Origin: Flavobacteriales bacterium
Lineage (GTDB): Bacteria > Bacteroidota > Bacteroidia > Flavobacteriales_F > PHOS-HE28
Assembly (NCBI GenBank): GCA_023382455.1
Contig: JAHDVX010000004.1
Location: 17,922 to 81,921 of the forward strand
Reading direction: 5' to 3'
DNA: 64,000 bases
The notes beneath the pieces were generated by a model. That model was not told the DNA's origin, made no database searches, and saw only the letters and a list, made by a program, of their open reading frames with translations. Positions 48,378 through 57,196 of this stretch are shown one piece after another. The stretch's first letter is position 1. Each line of letters begins with the position of its first letter. The position numbers and the translations under genes were made by a program.

Positions 48378-49457
48378 ATGGCCGGCAGCACATTCGGAAA
48401 GCTCTTCCAGCTCACCACGTTCGGGGAAAGCCACGGCCCCGCCATTGGCGGTGTGGTGGATGGCTGCCCGGCGGGCCTGCGGGTGGATGAATCGGCGGTG
48501 CAGGCCGAGCTGGACCGGCGCCGGCCGGGGAGCACGCCCTTGGGCACCACGCGCCGGGAGGCGGACACCGTGGAGTTCCTCAGCGGCCTGCTGGAGGGCG
48601 TCACCTTGGGAACGCCTATCGGCTTCATTATCCGCAACGCGGATGCCCGCCCTGCGGACTACGGCCACTTGCAACAAGCCTACCGGCCGGGCCATGCCGA
48701 CCTCACCTGGGAGCAGAAGTTCGGGATCCGCGACCACCGCGGCGGAGGCCGTGCCAGTGCGCGGGAAACGGCGGTGCGCGTGGCCGCCGGGGCACTTGCC
48801 CGGCAATTGCTGGCTACTGGGGGGATCCAGGTGCGCGCATGGGTGAGCCAAGTGGGGGAGGAGCGCCTGCTGAAGCCGTGGCAGGAACTGGACCTGGAGG
48901 CGGTTTACCGCAGCGATGTCCGTTGTCCGGACGAACCGGCGGCGGCGCGCATGGAGGCGTTGATCGGGCGAGTGCGGCGCGAGGGGGATACCCTCGGTGG
49001 GCGGATCTCCTGCGTTGTCCGCGGCGTGCCGCCGGGCCTGGGCGAGCCGGTGTTCGACAAGCTACATGCGGACCTGGCAAAGGCCCTGTTCAGCATCAAT
49101 GCGGTGAAAGGCGTCCAGTTCGGCAGCGGCTTCGACGCCATTGCCATGCGCGGTTCGGCGCATAACGATGCCTACGTGGCCAAGCAAGGCCGCATTGGCA
49201 CGGCCACCAACCGCAGCGGCGGCATCCAGGGCGGCATCAGCAATGGGGAAGCCATCGAGTTCGATGTGGCCTTCAAGCCGGTGAGCACCTTGCTGCGCCC
49301 GCAGTCCAGTGTGGACAGCCAAGGCAACGCGGTGATGCTGGAGGGGAAAGGCCGACACGACCCCTGCGTGGTGCCGCGGGCCGTGCCCATCGTGGAGGCC
49401 ATGGCCTGCCTGGTGTTGGCGGACCACCTGCTGCGGCAGCGCACGGCGCGGGTCTGA
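48378..49457 (+). CDS. aroC: chorismate synthase
   Basis: This 359-aa FMN-dependent enzyme makes chorismate from EPSP, the last step of the shikimate pathway. Conserved blocks are GKLFQLTTFGESHGPAIGG, RRRPGSTPLGTTRREADTVE, RDHRGGGRASARETAVRVAAGA and NRSGGIQGGISNGE. ATG 48378 is placed 4 bp after a TACATTCG box; a longer frame covers the convergent DinB gene as a shadow. The end lies 6 bp from the convergent TlpA-like gene. With aroQ at 39715 it shows that this organism makes its own aromatic amino acids. Confidence 0.97.
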   Translation: MAGSTFGKLFQLTTFGESHGPAIGGVVDGCPAGLRVDESAVQAELDRRRPGSTPLGTTRREADTVEFLSGLLEGVTLGTPIGFIIRNADARPADYGHLQQAYRPGHADLTWEQKFGIRDHRGGGRASARETAVRVAAGALARQLLATGGIQVRAWVSQVGEERLLKPWQELDLEAVYRSDVRCPDEPAAARMEALIGRVRREGDTLGGRISCVVRGVPPGLGEPVFDKLHADLAKALFSINAVKGVQFGSGFDAIAMRGSAHNDAYVAKQGRIGTATNRSGGIQGGISNGEAIEFDVAFKPVSTLLRPQSSVDSQGNAVMLEGKGRHDPCVVPRAVPIVEAMACLVLADHLLRQRTARV

Positions 49458-49463
49458 TCCCGG

Positions 49464-50963
49464 TCACTCCAAGGCCGGCTGCGCCTTGCGCTTTTCCAAG
49501 GCCTTGATCAGCTCCACCATTTGGTCCGGCTCCAGCTGCTTGGCCACGATCTTCCGCTCCCGGTCCAGGAGGAAGTAGCGCGGCGTGCTGTACACGTCCC
49601 AGGTATCCGCGTAGTTAAGGCTCTCGATGGTGGTGTACTTGGGGATGAACTTCCAGGAGGCTTTCTTGGCCTCGTTGAACACGTGCCAGGTGAGGCCCAC
49701 GTTGGTCCAATCCAGGTGGTTGTCGCGGATGAACTTCTTCCAGTCGTGGAACAGCGTACTGTCGGTGGCCTTGGCCACGGCGAACACGCCCACGTCAAGG
49801 GGTTTGAGCTTGGTCTTCCAATCCTCGTGGATCACGGGCAGCACCTTCTTGCAGTGGCCGCAATGCGGGTCCCAGAAGATGACGAGCACGTACTTCTCGG
49901 GCATCTTGTAGTAGCTGAGCCAGTTGGCCTCGGTGGTGTCCGGCAGGATGATGTCCTTGCCCTGTGCACCGATGACCAGCGGTGCCTGCTTGCGGGCACG
50001 CTCGCACAGCTTGTCCAATTTCTCCTCGGTCATCCAGGTGGCGCGGCTCTTGGCGCCTTCCTTGGGGCAGTAGTAGGTCTGGGCCATGTGGACGAACACC
50101 GCGTCCATGCCCATGATGTCGCTGGTCTCGTACTTGTAGGTGATGGCGTTCACGGCGAACTTGAAGAGGTCGCCGCCGTCGTCCATGCGGCGGATCAGGT
50201 CATCGGCGTACTTGTTGATCGTGTCCGGCACCTGGGGGATCACCTTGCCGATGTACTCGTCGAACTTGTTCTGGAACACAGGGGTGCGCAGGTTGCGCGG
50301 GTCCCGCAGGTCGGTGTTGTCCCAGAAGTGTGCGCGGTGGTTGTAATAGGAGGCGGCGCTGTCCAACGTGCCGTCGGCCTTGCGCACGTCGGTGTTCGCC
50401 GGGGGCATGCTCATGCGCACGATGCTGGCCACGAAGGTGCCGGGGTTCTTGGCAACGAGGTCCTTCTGGTACGAAGTCACCAAGGTGTCGAGCTCCCTCA
50501 GCTTCGTTTTGAGGCGCCCTTTCTCGATGGGGTCGACAGCAGATTCGATCTTCCTGCCCACCTCATCGGCCTCCACCTTCTTTTCCGCCAGGAAGCGCAC
50601 GTACTCTTGGAACAGCGTGTTCTCCACGGACCGTTGCACGGTGAGGTGCTTGTTCAGGTCGATGGTGTCGCTTTTCATCTCCACCACCGGTTCGTTCACG
50701 ATGAACTCGAAGTATTTGGGGCCGGGCACCACCAAGGCATACACGCCGGCCTTGTATCCGCTGGGCCGTTGGAAGATGCTCACCCCCTTGGCATTGGCCA
50801 CGGTGGTGTCCGCGTAGTACAGCTTGTTGCCGTAGTAGTTGGCCAGGTAGATGGTGTCGTGCGCGGTGCCCTCGATGGTGAACTGCAGGCGGCGCTTGTC
50901 CTGCGCCGACCCGTTCAAGGCCGCGAGCATGGCGGCCAGGACGATGAGTTGTTTGTGCATCAT
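49464..50963 (-). CDS. TlpA-like thioredoxin-fold protein with N-terminal DUF4369/DUF5106-type domains
   Basis: This 499-aa periplasmic protein has a signal peptide (to GSAQ, residue 21), a beta domain (LQFTIEGTAHDTIYLANYYG), a helical middle resembling DUF5106 and a C-terminal thioredoxin fold. The redox site is CGHC in FWDPHCGHCKKVLP, near residue 368, and YSTPRYFLLDRE provides the cis-Pro. It probably reduces disulfides in envelope proteins or assists cytochrome assembly. Two adjacent start codons (ATGATG) lie 2 and 5 bp after a perfect TACTTTTG box (50966-50973). Convergent with aroC. Confidence 0.9.
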   Translation of the reverse strand: MMHKQLIVLAAMLAALNGSAQDKRRLQFTIEGTAHDTIYLANYYGNKLYYADTTVANAKGVSIFQRPSGYKAGVYALVVPGPKYFEFIVNEPVVEMKSDTIDLNKHLTVQRSVENTLFQEYVRFLAEKKVEADEVGRKIESAVDPIEKGRLKTKLRELDTLVTSYQKDLVAKNPGTFVASIVRMSMPPANTDVRKADGTLDSAASYYNHRAHFWDNTDLRDPRNLRTPVFQNKFDEYIGKVIPQVPDTINKYADDLIRRMDDGGDLFKFAVNAITYKYETSDIMGMDAVFVHMAQTYYCPKEGAKSRATWMTEEKLDKLCERARKQAPLVIGAQGKDIILPDTTEANWLSYYKMPEKYVLVIFWDPHCGHCKKVLPVIHEDWKTKLKPLDVGVFAVAKATDSTLFHDWKKFIRDNHLDWTNVGLTWHVFNEAKKASWKFIPKYTTIESLNYADTWDVYSTPRYFLLDRERKIVAKQLEPDQMVELIKALEKRKAQPALE

Positions 50964-50965
50964 GC

Positions 50966-50973
50966 CAAAAGTA
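50966..50973 (-). promoter_or_regulatory. -7 box TACTTTTG next to an ATGATG start
   Basis: All six fixed positions of TAnnTTTG match. The box ends 2 bp before the first and 5 bp before the second ATG. Confidence 0.5.
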
Positions 50974-51029
50974 GGAGGGTGCCCGGGTCACCGGCGCCTG
51001 TTAACGATCCTTTATGACAAGGGCAGCCC

Positions 51030-52625
51030 TCAGGCTTGGAGCGTCTTGAACTCGTTGGTCAGGTGGAAGGTGATCTCGGGGTTGTTTCTGCGCTCCAACT
51101 CCAACATGTATGCCGAAGGTGCCATGAACACGGGATTGTCGTCCTTGTCCCGCACGATCTGGGTGGACTTGATGCGGATGAAGGCCTCGAGCGCCGCAGG
51201 GTCGTCGCTGGTAAGCCAGCAGGCCTTGTGCGCTTGGATCATCTGGAAGGCGCAGGAGGCGCCGTACTCGTGCTCCAGGCGGTAGCGGATCACGTCGAAC
51301 TGCAGTTCGCCCACACAGCCCACCACCTTCTTATTGCCGGGTTGCTGGGTGAAGAGCTGCGCCACACCTTCCTCGGTAAGCTGGCTGATACCCTTGTCGA
51401 GCTGCTTGCTGCGCATGGGGTCCAGGTTCACCAGTTCGCGGAAGAGCTCCGGGGAGAAGGAGGGAATGCCGCGGAAGCGGAAGATGGAGCCCCCGGTCAG
51501 CGTATCGCCGATCTTGAGGTTGCCGGTATCGAACAGGCCGATCACATCACCGGGCCACGCCTCGTCCACCAGGGATTTCTGGGCAGCCAGAAAGGTGGTG
51601 GGGTTGGCGAAGCGGACCTCCTTGTCCAGGCGAACGTGGTGGTAGAAGGTGTTGCGCTTGAACTGGCCGGAGCAGATGCGGAGGAAGGCGATGCGGTCGC
51701 GGTGGTTGGGGTCCAGGTTGGCGTGTATCTTGAACACGAAGCCGCTGAACTCCGGGTTCTCCGGGCGCACCAGGCCCATGTCCGTCTCGCGTGGGCCCGG
51801 GGGCGGGGCGATGCGCACGAAAGTGTCCAGCACTTCGCGCACGCCGAAGTTGTTGAATGCACTGCCGAAGAACACGGGTGCCACGTGGCCGTTGCGGTAG
51901 GCTTCCTGGTCCAGCGGGTCGTACACGCCGTTCACCAGTTCCACGTCGTTGCGCAGCTCGGTGGCGGCATCCGCGCCGATCAACGCGTCCAAGCGCAGGT
52001 CCGCCAGGTCCTTGATATGCTCACTTGCGGCCTCCTTGCGGGATTTGCCGGCCTCGAAGAGGCGCAGGTCATGGTCATAGAGGTCGTACACGCCCTTGAA
52101 GGTGGCGCCCACGCCGATGGGCCAGCTGAGGGGCCGTACGCGGATGGCGAGCTTCTCCTCCAGTTCATCCAGCAGGGAGAAGGGGTCGAGGCCTTCGAGG
52201 TCGAGCTTGTTGATGAAGACGATCACGGGCGTGTTGCGCATGCGGCACACCTCCATGAGCCGTTCGGTCTGGGGTTCCACGCCCTTGGTGGAGTCGATCA
52301 CCAGTACCACGCTGTCCACGGCGGTGAGCGTGCGGTAGGTATCCTCGGCGAAGTCGCGGTGGCCGGGCGTGTCCAGCAGGTTCATCAGCACACCCTCGTA
52401 GCTGAAGGTCATCACCGAGGTGGTCACCGAGATGCCGCGCTGGCGCTCGATCTCCATGAAGTCGCTGGTGGCGCCCTTGCGTATCTTGTTGCTCTTCACC
52501 GCGCCGGCCGTCTGGATGGCGCCGCCGTACAGGAGGAATTTCTCCGTCAGCGTGGTCTTGCCCGCGTCGGGGTGGCTGATGATGGCGAATGTGCGCCGCT
52601 TGGCGATCTCCTGCTGCTGGGCCAT
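51030..52625 (-). CDS. prfC: peptide chain release factor 3
   Basis: This 531-aa translational GTPase recycles RF1/RF2 after termination. The G-domain motifs are [12 protein letters not shown] (G1), [16 protein letters not shown] (G2), DTPGHRDF (G3) and FINKLDLEG (G4); the C-terminal RF3 domain includes [20 protein letters not shown] 52625 (MAQQQE) is used; the frame runs on upstream only as a shadow of the divergent dehydrogenase gene. A perfect TAAATTTG box lies 15 bp upstream. Confidence 0.97.
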   Translation of the reverse strand: MAQQQEIAKRRTFAIISHPDAGKTTLTEKFLLYGGAIQTAGAVKSNKIRKGATSDFMEIERQRGISVTTSVMTFSYEGVLMNLLDTPGHRDFAEDTYRTLTAVDSVVLVIDSTKGVEPQTERLMEVCRMRNTPVIVFINKLDLEGLDPFSLLDELEEKLAIRVRPLSWPIGVGATFKGVYDLYDHDLRLFEAGKSRKEAASEHIKDLADLRLDALIGADAATELRNDVELVNGVYDPLDQEAYRNGHVAPVFFGSAFNNFGVREVLDTFVRIAPPPGPRETDMGLVRPENPEFSGFVFKIHANLDPNHRDRIAFLRICSGQFKRNTFYHHVRLDKEVRFANPTTFLAAQKSLVDEAWPGDVIGLFDTGNLKIGDTLTGGSIFRFRGIPSFSPELFRELVNLDPMRSKQLDKGISQLTEEGVAQLFTQQPGNKKVVGCVGELQFDVIRYRLEHEYGASCAFQMIQAHKACWLTSDDPAALEAFIRIKSTQIVRDKDDNPVFMAPSAYMLELERRNNPEITFHLTNEFKTLQA

Positions 52626-52640
52626 GTGATGAAAAGGGCG

Positions 52641-52648
52641 CAAATTTA
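52641..52648 (-). promoter_or_regulatory. -7 box TAAATTTG of prfC
   Basis: All six fixed positions of TAnnTTTG match. It lies 15 bp from the start, giving a short leader. The divergent gene has TACATTCG at 52678-52685, 25 bp from its own ATG. Confidence 0.55.
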
Positions 52649-52710
52649 GCTCTTGGCCTGGCCTCACCGGCCCGGTGTACATTCGCACCTTTCCCTTTCC
52701 AGGCCCTGAG

Positions 52711-54324
52711 ATGAAACATGTGTCCCTGTCGCTCCCCTTATTGCTTGCCATGCCGGCGATGGCCCAAATGAACCCCGTGCAGTTGGAACTCCGGCCTTGG
52801 GCCACGGGCCTTTCGGGACCGGTGTACGCCACCCACGCCGGCGATGGGCGCTTGTTCGTGGTGGAGCGTGCGGGCCGGATCCGCATCGTGACGGACAGCA
52901 TGCAGGTGCAGCCCGGCTATTTCCTCAACATCACCGACCGGGTGAACGACGGTGGGGGCGAGCAGGGCTTGCTGGGCCTGGCCTTCGACCCGGAATACGC
53001 GCAGAACGGATTCTTCTATGTGAACTACATCCATGGAAGCGGAAACGGAACCAGCCGGATCTCGCGCTTCCAAGTGACCGCCAACCCCGACTCGGCCGAC
53101 CCGGCCAGCGAGACCGTGCTCTACACCCTGCCGCAACCGTACTCCAACCACAACGGCGGCTGCCTGCAGTTCGGCCCTGACGGGTACCTCTACTGCGGCT
53201 TCGGCGATGGCGGCAGCGGCAACGACCCGGAGAACCGCGCACAAAACCTGGGCAATGCCCTGGGCGATATGATCCGCATCGACGTTTCGCAGCACAACAG
53301 CACCTATGCGATTCCACCGGACAATCCATTCGTATCGGCACAGGACACCCTGCCCGAGATCTGGGCCAGCGGCCTGCGCAACCCGTGGCGCTTCAGCTTC
53401 GACCGCCTGACCGGAGACCTGTGGATCGGCGACGTGGGGCAGAATGCTTGGGAGGAAGTGGACCACTGGCCGGCCACGAACGGGGGCGGCGCCAACTTCG
53501 GATGGCGCTGCCGCGAAGGGTTCGTGCCCACCCCGAACGTGAGCCAGTCCGGCTGCGCCGCACAAGGTCCGTTCGTGGACCCCGTGGCCGTTTTTAATCA
53601 TGGCACACAAGGTTGGTGCTCGGTGATCGGCGGGTACGTTTACCGCGGAACGGAGTTTCCCCGCCTTCAAGGCCTTTACATCTTCACCGATTACTGCAAC
53701 GGCGACTTCCTTTCCCTGGGGGCGGACCATGCGCTGGACACCCTGCTGATGACCGGCAACTACGGGTACTCCGGCTTCGGCGAGGACGTGGCCGGCGAAC
53801 TGTACATCACCGACGTGGAGCACGGAACACTGCACAAGGTGGCCGATGCGTGCCCCATGCCCGACCCCGTGATCAACTTCGATGGGGAAACACTATCCTG
53901 CGATGGCGGAAACGGCTGGCAATGGTTCCTGGACGGCGAACCCATTCCCGGTGCCAATGCCCAGGACCTGGCGCCCGTGGCCAACGGCACCTACCAGGTA
54001 CGCACGAACCTCGGCGATTGCCAGTTGTGGTCCAACGAGCTGGTGGTCACCAATTTGGGCATCACGGAGCAGGGGGCGTTCAGGCCGAAGGTGTACCCGC
54101 AACCTGCCCGGGACCGCTTGGAAGTGCGGCACGATGGACCCAAGCCAAGGTTCCACGTGGATGTACTGGATGCATCGGGCCGTGGCGTCCTCCGCCTGGA
54201 ATGGCCGCGGGCAGCGGCGGTTCTCGCGATCGATGCCTCCGGCCTGCCCGCAGGCGCGTACGTGCTGCGGGGCACTTCGGCGGACGGCGTTGGCTGGAAC
54301 CTGCCGGTGGTGGTGGAGCATTGA
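52711..54324 (+). CDS. secreted PQQ-dependent-type sugar (glucose/sorbosone) dehydrogenase with T9SS sorting domain
   Basis: This 537-aa protein has a signal peptide (to AMAQ), a six-bladed beta propeller of the glucose/sorbosone dehydrogenase family and a C-terminal sorting domain ([26 protein letters not shown]). Propeller marks are [58 protein letters not shown] and GGYVYRG. An Ig-like PKD/CUB-type segment ([13 protein letters not shown]) links the two. The cofactor-binding His in YSNHNGG is present. The substrate is uncertain. ATG 52711 (MKHVSL) starts the signal peptide. Confidence 0.92.
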   Translation: MKHVSLSLPLLLAMPAMAQMNPVQLELRPWATGLSGPVYATHAGDGRLFVVERAGRIRIVTDSMQVQPGYFLNITDRVNDGGGEQGLLGLAFDPEYAQNGFFYVNYIHGSGNGTSRISRFQVTANPDSADPASETVLYTLPQPYSNHNGGCLQFGPDGYLYCGFGDGGSGNDPENRAQNLGNALGDMIRIDVSQHNSTYAIPPDNPFVSAQDTLPEIWASGLRNPWRFSFDRLTGDLWIGDVGQNAWEEVDHWPATNGGGANFGWRCREGFVPTPNVSQSGCAAQGPFVDPVAVFNHGTQGWCSVIGGYVYRGTEFPRLQGLYIFTDYCNGDFLSLGADHALDTLLMTGNYGYSGFGEDVAGELYITDVEHGTLHKVADACPMPDPVINFDGETLSCDGGNGWQWFLDGEPIPGANAQDLAPVANGTYQVRTNLGDCQLWSNELVVTNLGITEQGAFRPKVYPQPARDRLEVRHDGPKPRFHVDVLDASGRGVLRLEWPRAAAVLAIDASGLPAGAYVLRGTSADGVGWNLPVVVEH

Positions 54325-54369
54325 TCACCGAAGCGCTTGTCGCATTCGGCATCCCAGCGGTGCGGCCGT

Positions 54370-54377
54370 TATCTTCG
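54370..54377 (+). promoter_or_regulatory. -7-like box TATCTTCG of pyrR
   Basis: Seven of eight positions match TAnnTTTG; the ATG at 54385 is 7 bp downstream. There is no room for the leader-attenuator used by PyrR in Firmicutes. Confidence 0.5.
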
Positions 54378-54384
54378 CCGCCCG

Positions 54385-54930
54385 ATGGAGCCACTGATCC
54401 TGTTGGAGGGTGCGGCGTTCGGCCTGACGGTGAAACGCCTGTGCCACCAGTTGATCGAGGACCGTGGCCACTTGGGCGACACGGCGCTGATCGGCCTGCA
54501 GCCCCGGGGCGTGCTCTTCGCGCGGCGCCTGCGCAGCGAACTCCTGCGGATCACCGGGGAGAAGCAGATCACCTACGGGGAGCTGGACATCACCTTCCAC
54601 CGCGACGACTTCCGCCACCGGCCCGTCACCGCCATTCCCGGCACCACCGAATTGGACTTCAGCCTGGACGGGCGCCGGGTGGTATTGATCGATGACGTGT
54701 TGTACACGGGCCGCACCATCCGCGCCGGGTTGGACGCCATGCTGGCCTTCGGCCGCCCGCGCTCCGTGGAGCTCATGGTGCTGGTGGACCGGCGCTTCAG
54801 CCGCGAACTGCCCATCCAGCCCGACTACACGGGGCAGCACGTGGACAGCATCGGTGACCAGCACGTCACCGTGGAATGGCAGGAAACCGATGGCGTGGAC
54901 CGGATCTCGCTGAAACACGTGGCCCGATGA
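54385..54930 (+). CDS. pyrR: PyrR-type bifunctional regulator / uracil phosphoribosyltransferase
   Basis: This 181-aa type I phosphoribosyltransferase shows the PRPP loop VVLIDDVLYTGRTIRAGLDAM, LIGLQPRGVLFARRL and YGELDITFHRDDF, all typical of PyrR. In Bacillus it binds the pyr leader RNA and also makes UMP from uracil. Here the mRNA leader appears only a few bases long, so RNA attenuation is unlikely and the enzyme role is more probable. pyrB follows with an ATGA overlap. Confidence 0.95.
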   Translation: MEPLILLEGAAFGLTVKRLCHQLIEDRGHLGDTALIGLQPRGVLFARRLRSELLRITGEKQITYGELDITFHRDDFRHRPVTAIPGTTELDFSLDGRRVVLIDDVLYTGRTIRAGLDAMLAFGRPRSVELMVLVDRRFSRELPIQPDYTGQHVDSIGDQHVTVEWQETDGVDRISLKHVAR

Positions 54931-55880
54931 GCGAAGCCTTGAGCACCAGGCACCTGTTGGGGATCGACGATCTCTCGGCCGCCGACATTGAGCTGATCTT
55001 CCGCACGGCCGACGGCTTCAAGGAGGTGCTGTCGCGCCCGATCAAGAAAGTGCCCTCGCTGCGCGACACCACCATCGCCAACATCTTCTTCGAGAACAGC
55101 ACGCGCACGCGCATCAGCTTCGAATTGGCCGAGAAGCGCCTGAGCGCCGACGTGGTCAACTTCAGCAGCGGCACCAGCAGCACCAAGAAGGGCGAGACCC
55201 TGGTGGATACGGTGAACAACATCCTGGCCATGAAAGTGGACATGGTGGTGATGCGCCATGCCGATCCCGGTGCCGGGGTCTTCCTGAGCCGCCACGTGGA
55301 CGCATCCATCGTGAACGCGGGCGACGGCACGCACGAGCACCCCACCCAGGCGCTGCTCGACGCGTACAGCATCCGGGAGAAGCTCGGCCGTGTGAAAGGC
55401 GTGAAAGTGGCCATCGTGGGTGATATCCTCCACTCGCGCGTGGCCCTGAGCAACATCCTTTGCCTGCGCAAGCTCGGCGCGGAGGTCACCCTCTGCGGGC
55501 CGGCCACCCTGATGCCGCGCCACGCCCGCGACCTCGGCGTGCATGTTTCCCACGACCTGGACGAGACCCTGCGCTGGTGCGACGTGGCCAACATGCTGCG
55601 CATCCAGCTGGAGCGGCAGGGCGGCGACGGCATCACCAACTTCCCCTCGCTGCGCGAATACGCCATGCTCTTCGGGCTGGACCGCAAGCGCTACGAGGCC
55701 ATCGGCAAGGAGATCACCATCATGCACCCGGGCCCCATCAACCGGGGGGTGGAGATCACCAGCGACGTGGCGGACGGGGCGCACAGCATCATCCTCGACC
55801 AAGTGGAGAACGGCGTGGCCGTGCGTATGGCCGTGCTTTTCCTGCTGGCCGGCGGGCCGGGCCGCAGCGCGCGATCGTGA
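54927..55880 (+). CDS. pyrB: aspartate carbamoyltransferase catalytic subunit
   Basis: This 317-aa enzyme makes carbamoyl-aspartate, the first committed pyrimidine step. Motifs are FFENSTRTRISFELAEKRL (carbamoyl-phosphate site), GDGTHEHPTQALLDAYSI, VGDILHSRVALSN and MHPGPINRGVEI. The start overlaps the pyrR stop (ATGA), so translation is coupled. No pyrI is next to it, so it is probably the unregulated trimer type. The stretch to 55984 is short and carries the promoter of the next gene. Confidence 0.97.
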   Translation: MSEALSTRHLLGIDDLSAADIELIFRTADGFKEVLSRPIKKVPSLRDTTIANIFFENSTRTRISFELAEKRLSADVVNFSSGTSSTKKGETLVDTVNNILAMKVDMVVMRHADPGAGVFLSRHVDASIVNAGDGTHEHPTQALLDAYSIREKLGRVKGVKVAIVGDILHSRVALSNILCLRKLGAEVTLCGPATLMPRHARDLGVHVSHDLDETLRWCDVANMLRIQLERQGGDGITNFPSLREYAMLFGLDRKRYEAIGKEITIMHPGPINRGVEITSDVADGAHSIILDQVENGVAVRMAVLFLLAGGPGRSARS

Positions 55881-55949
55881 GCGGGAGTTTTCCACCGGGG
55901 GATGCGTGATAAATCATGCCGGCCGGTGCTGGCCGTTCCGGTGCCTGAT

Positions 55950-55957
55950 TATCTTTG
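55950..55957 (+). promoter_or_regulatory. -7 box TATCTTTG upstream of the STAS gene
   Basis: All six fixed positions of TAnnTTTG match; the ATG at 55985 lies 27 bp downstream, a normal leader. Confidence 0.5.
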
Positions 55958-55984
55958 ACCGCAAGGCTGGCAAAAGCTTAGCAC

Positions 55985-56359
55985 ATGAACTTCACCATTA
56001 CGAACAAGGACAAGTACACGCTTGTGGTCTCCAATGTGGACAAATTGGACACCACCTGTGCGCCCGAGCTGAAAAGCGAGCTGGTGTACCTGAACAAGAC
56101 AAACGTGCGGAACATCATCATCGACCTGGGAAAGACGCGCTATTGCGACAGCTCCGGGCTGAGCGCCCTGTTGGTGGCCAACCGCCTGTGCAAGGGCGTG
56201 AACGGCACCCTGGTGATCTGCTCCCTGCAAGAGGCGGTGATGAAGCTGGTGCAGATCAGCCAGCTGGAAAGCGTGCTCTCCATCACGCCCACGGTGCAGG
56301 AGGCCGAGGACCTGCTCTACATGGAGGAGATCGAGAAGGATGTGAGGAAGGAGGATTAA
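55985..56359 (+). CDS. STAS-domain anti-sigma-factor antagonist
   Basis: This 124-aa single-domain protein is SpoIIAA-like: MNFTITNKDKYTLVV strands, DTTCAPELKSELV, and DSSGLSALL with Ser57 at the phosphorylation position. It would bind a partner-switching kinase or a STAS-linked membrane protein. No RsbW-type kinase is adjacent. It is followed after 15 bp by a T9SS protein gene, and the two may share a transcript ending at 57158-57188. Confidence 0.92.
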   Translation: MNFTITNKDKYTLVVSNVDKLDTTCAPELKSELVYLNKTNVRNIIIDLGKTRYCDSSGLSALLVANRLCKGVNGTLVICSLQEAVMKLVQISQLESVLSITPTVQEAEDLLYMEEIEKDVRKED

Positions 56360-56374
56360 GCACCACGCCACTAC

Positions 56375-57133
56375 ATGAAGAAACTACTGACCCTTGCGGG
56401 CCTTCTGGCCTGGGGTGCCGGAGCTTATGCCCAGTGCATCCCGAACCAGCTTTATGCCGACAGCGTCTACGGCGTGTGGCCGGACACCTTGGAGAATTTT
56501 GCCCCCGGCTTCGTCGGAACGCCCTACTCGGATACACTAAACCTGCTGGTGCCGGCCGATGCCGGGCTGATCGACCCCTTGTTCACCGGTTTCACCATTG
56601 ACTCGGTGGCCATGAACAGCCTGACGGGCCTGCCCCCCGGCATCTCCGTGATCTGCAACTCACAAACAGGCGCCCCGTGCACCTACATGCCTTCCCAAGT
56701 GGGCTGCGGGCTGCTGGAAGGAACGCCCACGCAGGCGGGCACCTTCGACATCGTGATTAATGTGACGGCCTATGTGCAGCTTTTCGGCAGTACGCAGGCC
56801 ATCCCGCAGCCGTTCACGGGCTATTCCATCACCATCACGGACGGGAACACGGCCGTGTTGAGCCCGGCACCGGCCAAGTTGGGCGGGGTGCAGAACGTGC
56901 CGAATCCCTTCGCGGACCGCACCACCATCGAATTCAGCCTTTCCAAAGCAGCACCGGCCCGGGTGAAGGTGTTCAATTTCGTGGGCGAGGAACTGTGGCA
57001 GCGCAGCATCCAAGGGCGCGCGGGCGTGAACCGTGTGGCGTACGAAGCGAACAACCTGGAGAACGGCATGTACATCTACCACGTGGAGGCGGCAGGCAGC
57101 ACCTACACGGGCCGGATGATGGTCAACCGTTGA
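56375..57133 (+). CDS. secreted T9SS cargo protein of unknown function
   Basis: This 252-aa protein has a signal peptide (to AYAQ, residue 19), a short beta-rich body (GFVGTPYSDTLNLLVP, then LEGTPTQAGTFDIVINVTAYV, the look of a putative Ig/cadherin-like fold) and a sorting domain (VPNPFADRTTIEFSL, NNLENGMYIYHVE). Cysteines in VICNSQTGAPCTY and VGCG may form disulfides. No catalytic feature. It comes 15 bp after the STAS gene and ends before a strong terminator. Confidence 0.87.
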   Translation: MKKLLTLAGLLAWGAGAYAQCIPNQLYADSVYGVWPDTLENFAPGFVGTPYSDTLNLLVPADAGLIDPLFTGFTIDSVAMNSLTGLPPGISVICNSQTGAPCTYMPSQVGCGLLEGTPTQAGTFDIVINVTAYVQLFGSTQAIPQPFTGYSITITDGNTAVLSPAPAKLGGVQNVPNPFADRTTIEFSLSKAAPARVKVFNFVGEELWQRSIQGRAGVNRVAYEANNLENGMYIYHVEAAGSTYTGRMMVNR

Positions 57134-57157
57134 CATGGACCCTGTCCGAACGTTGAG

Positions 57158-57188
57158 AGCCCCCGTGTACGCGGGGGCTTTTCATTTT
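57158..57188 (+). terminator. intrinsic terminator
   Basis: AGCCCCCG and CGGGGGCT pair around a 6-base loop, followed by TTTTCATTTT. It ends the STAS/T9SS transcript 25 bp after the stop, and its T-rich tail also holds the TCATTTTG box 7 bp before rnz. Confidence 0.85.
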
Positions 57189-57196
57189 GCCCGGCC

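Noticed and set aside
54325-54384. PyrR-binding attenuator or riboswitch before pyrR
   Set aside because: The spacer is only 60 bp with a -7-like box 7 bp from the start; no hairpin pair or anti-terminator can be drawn.
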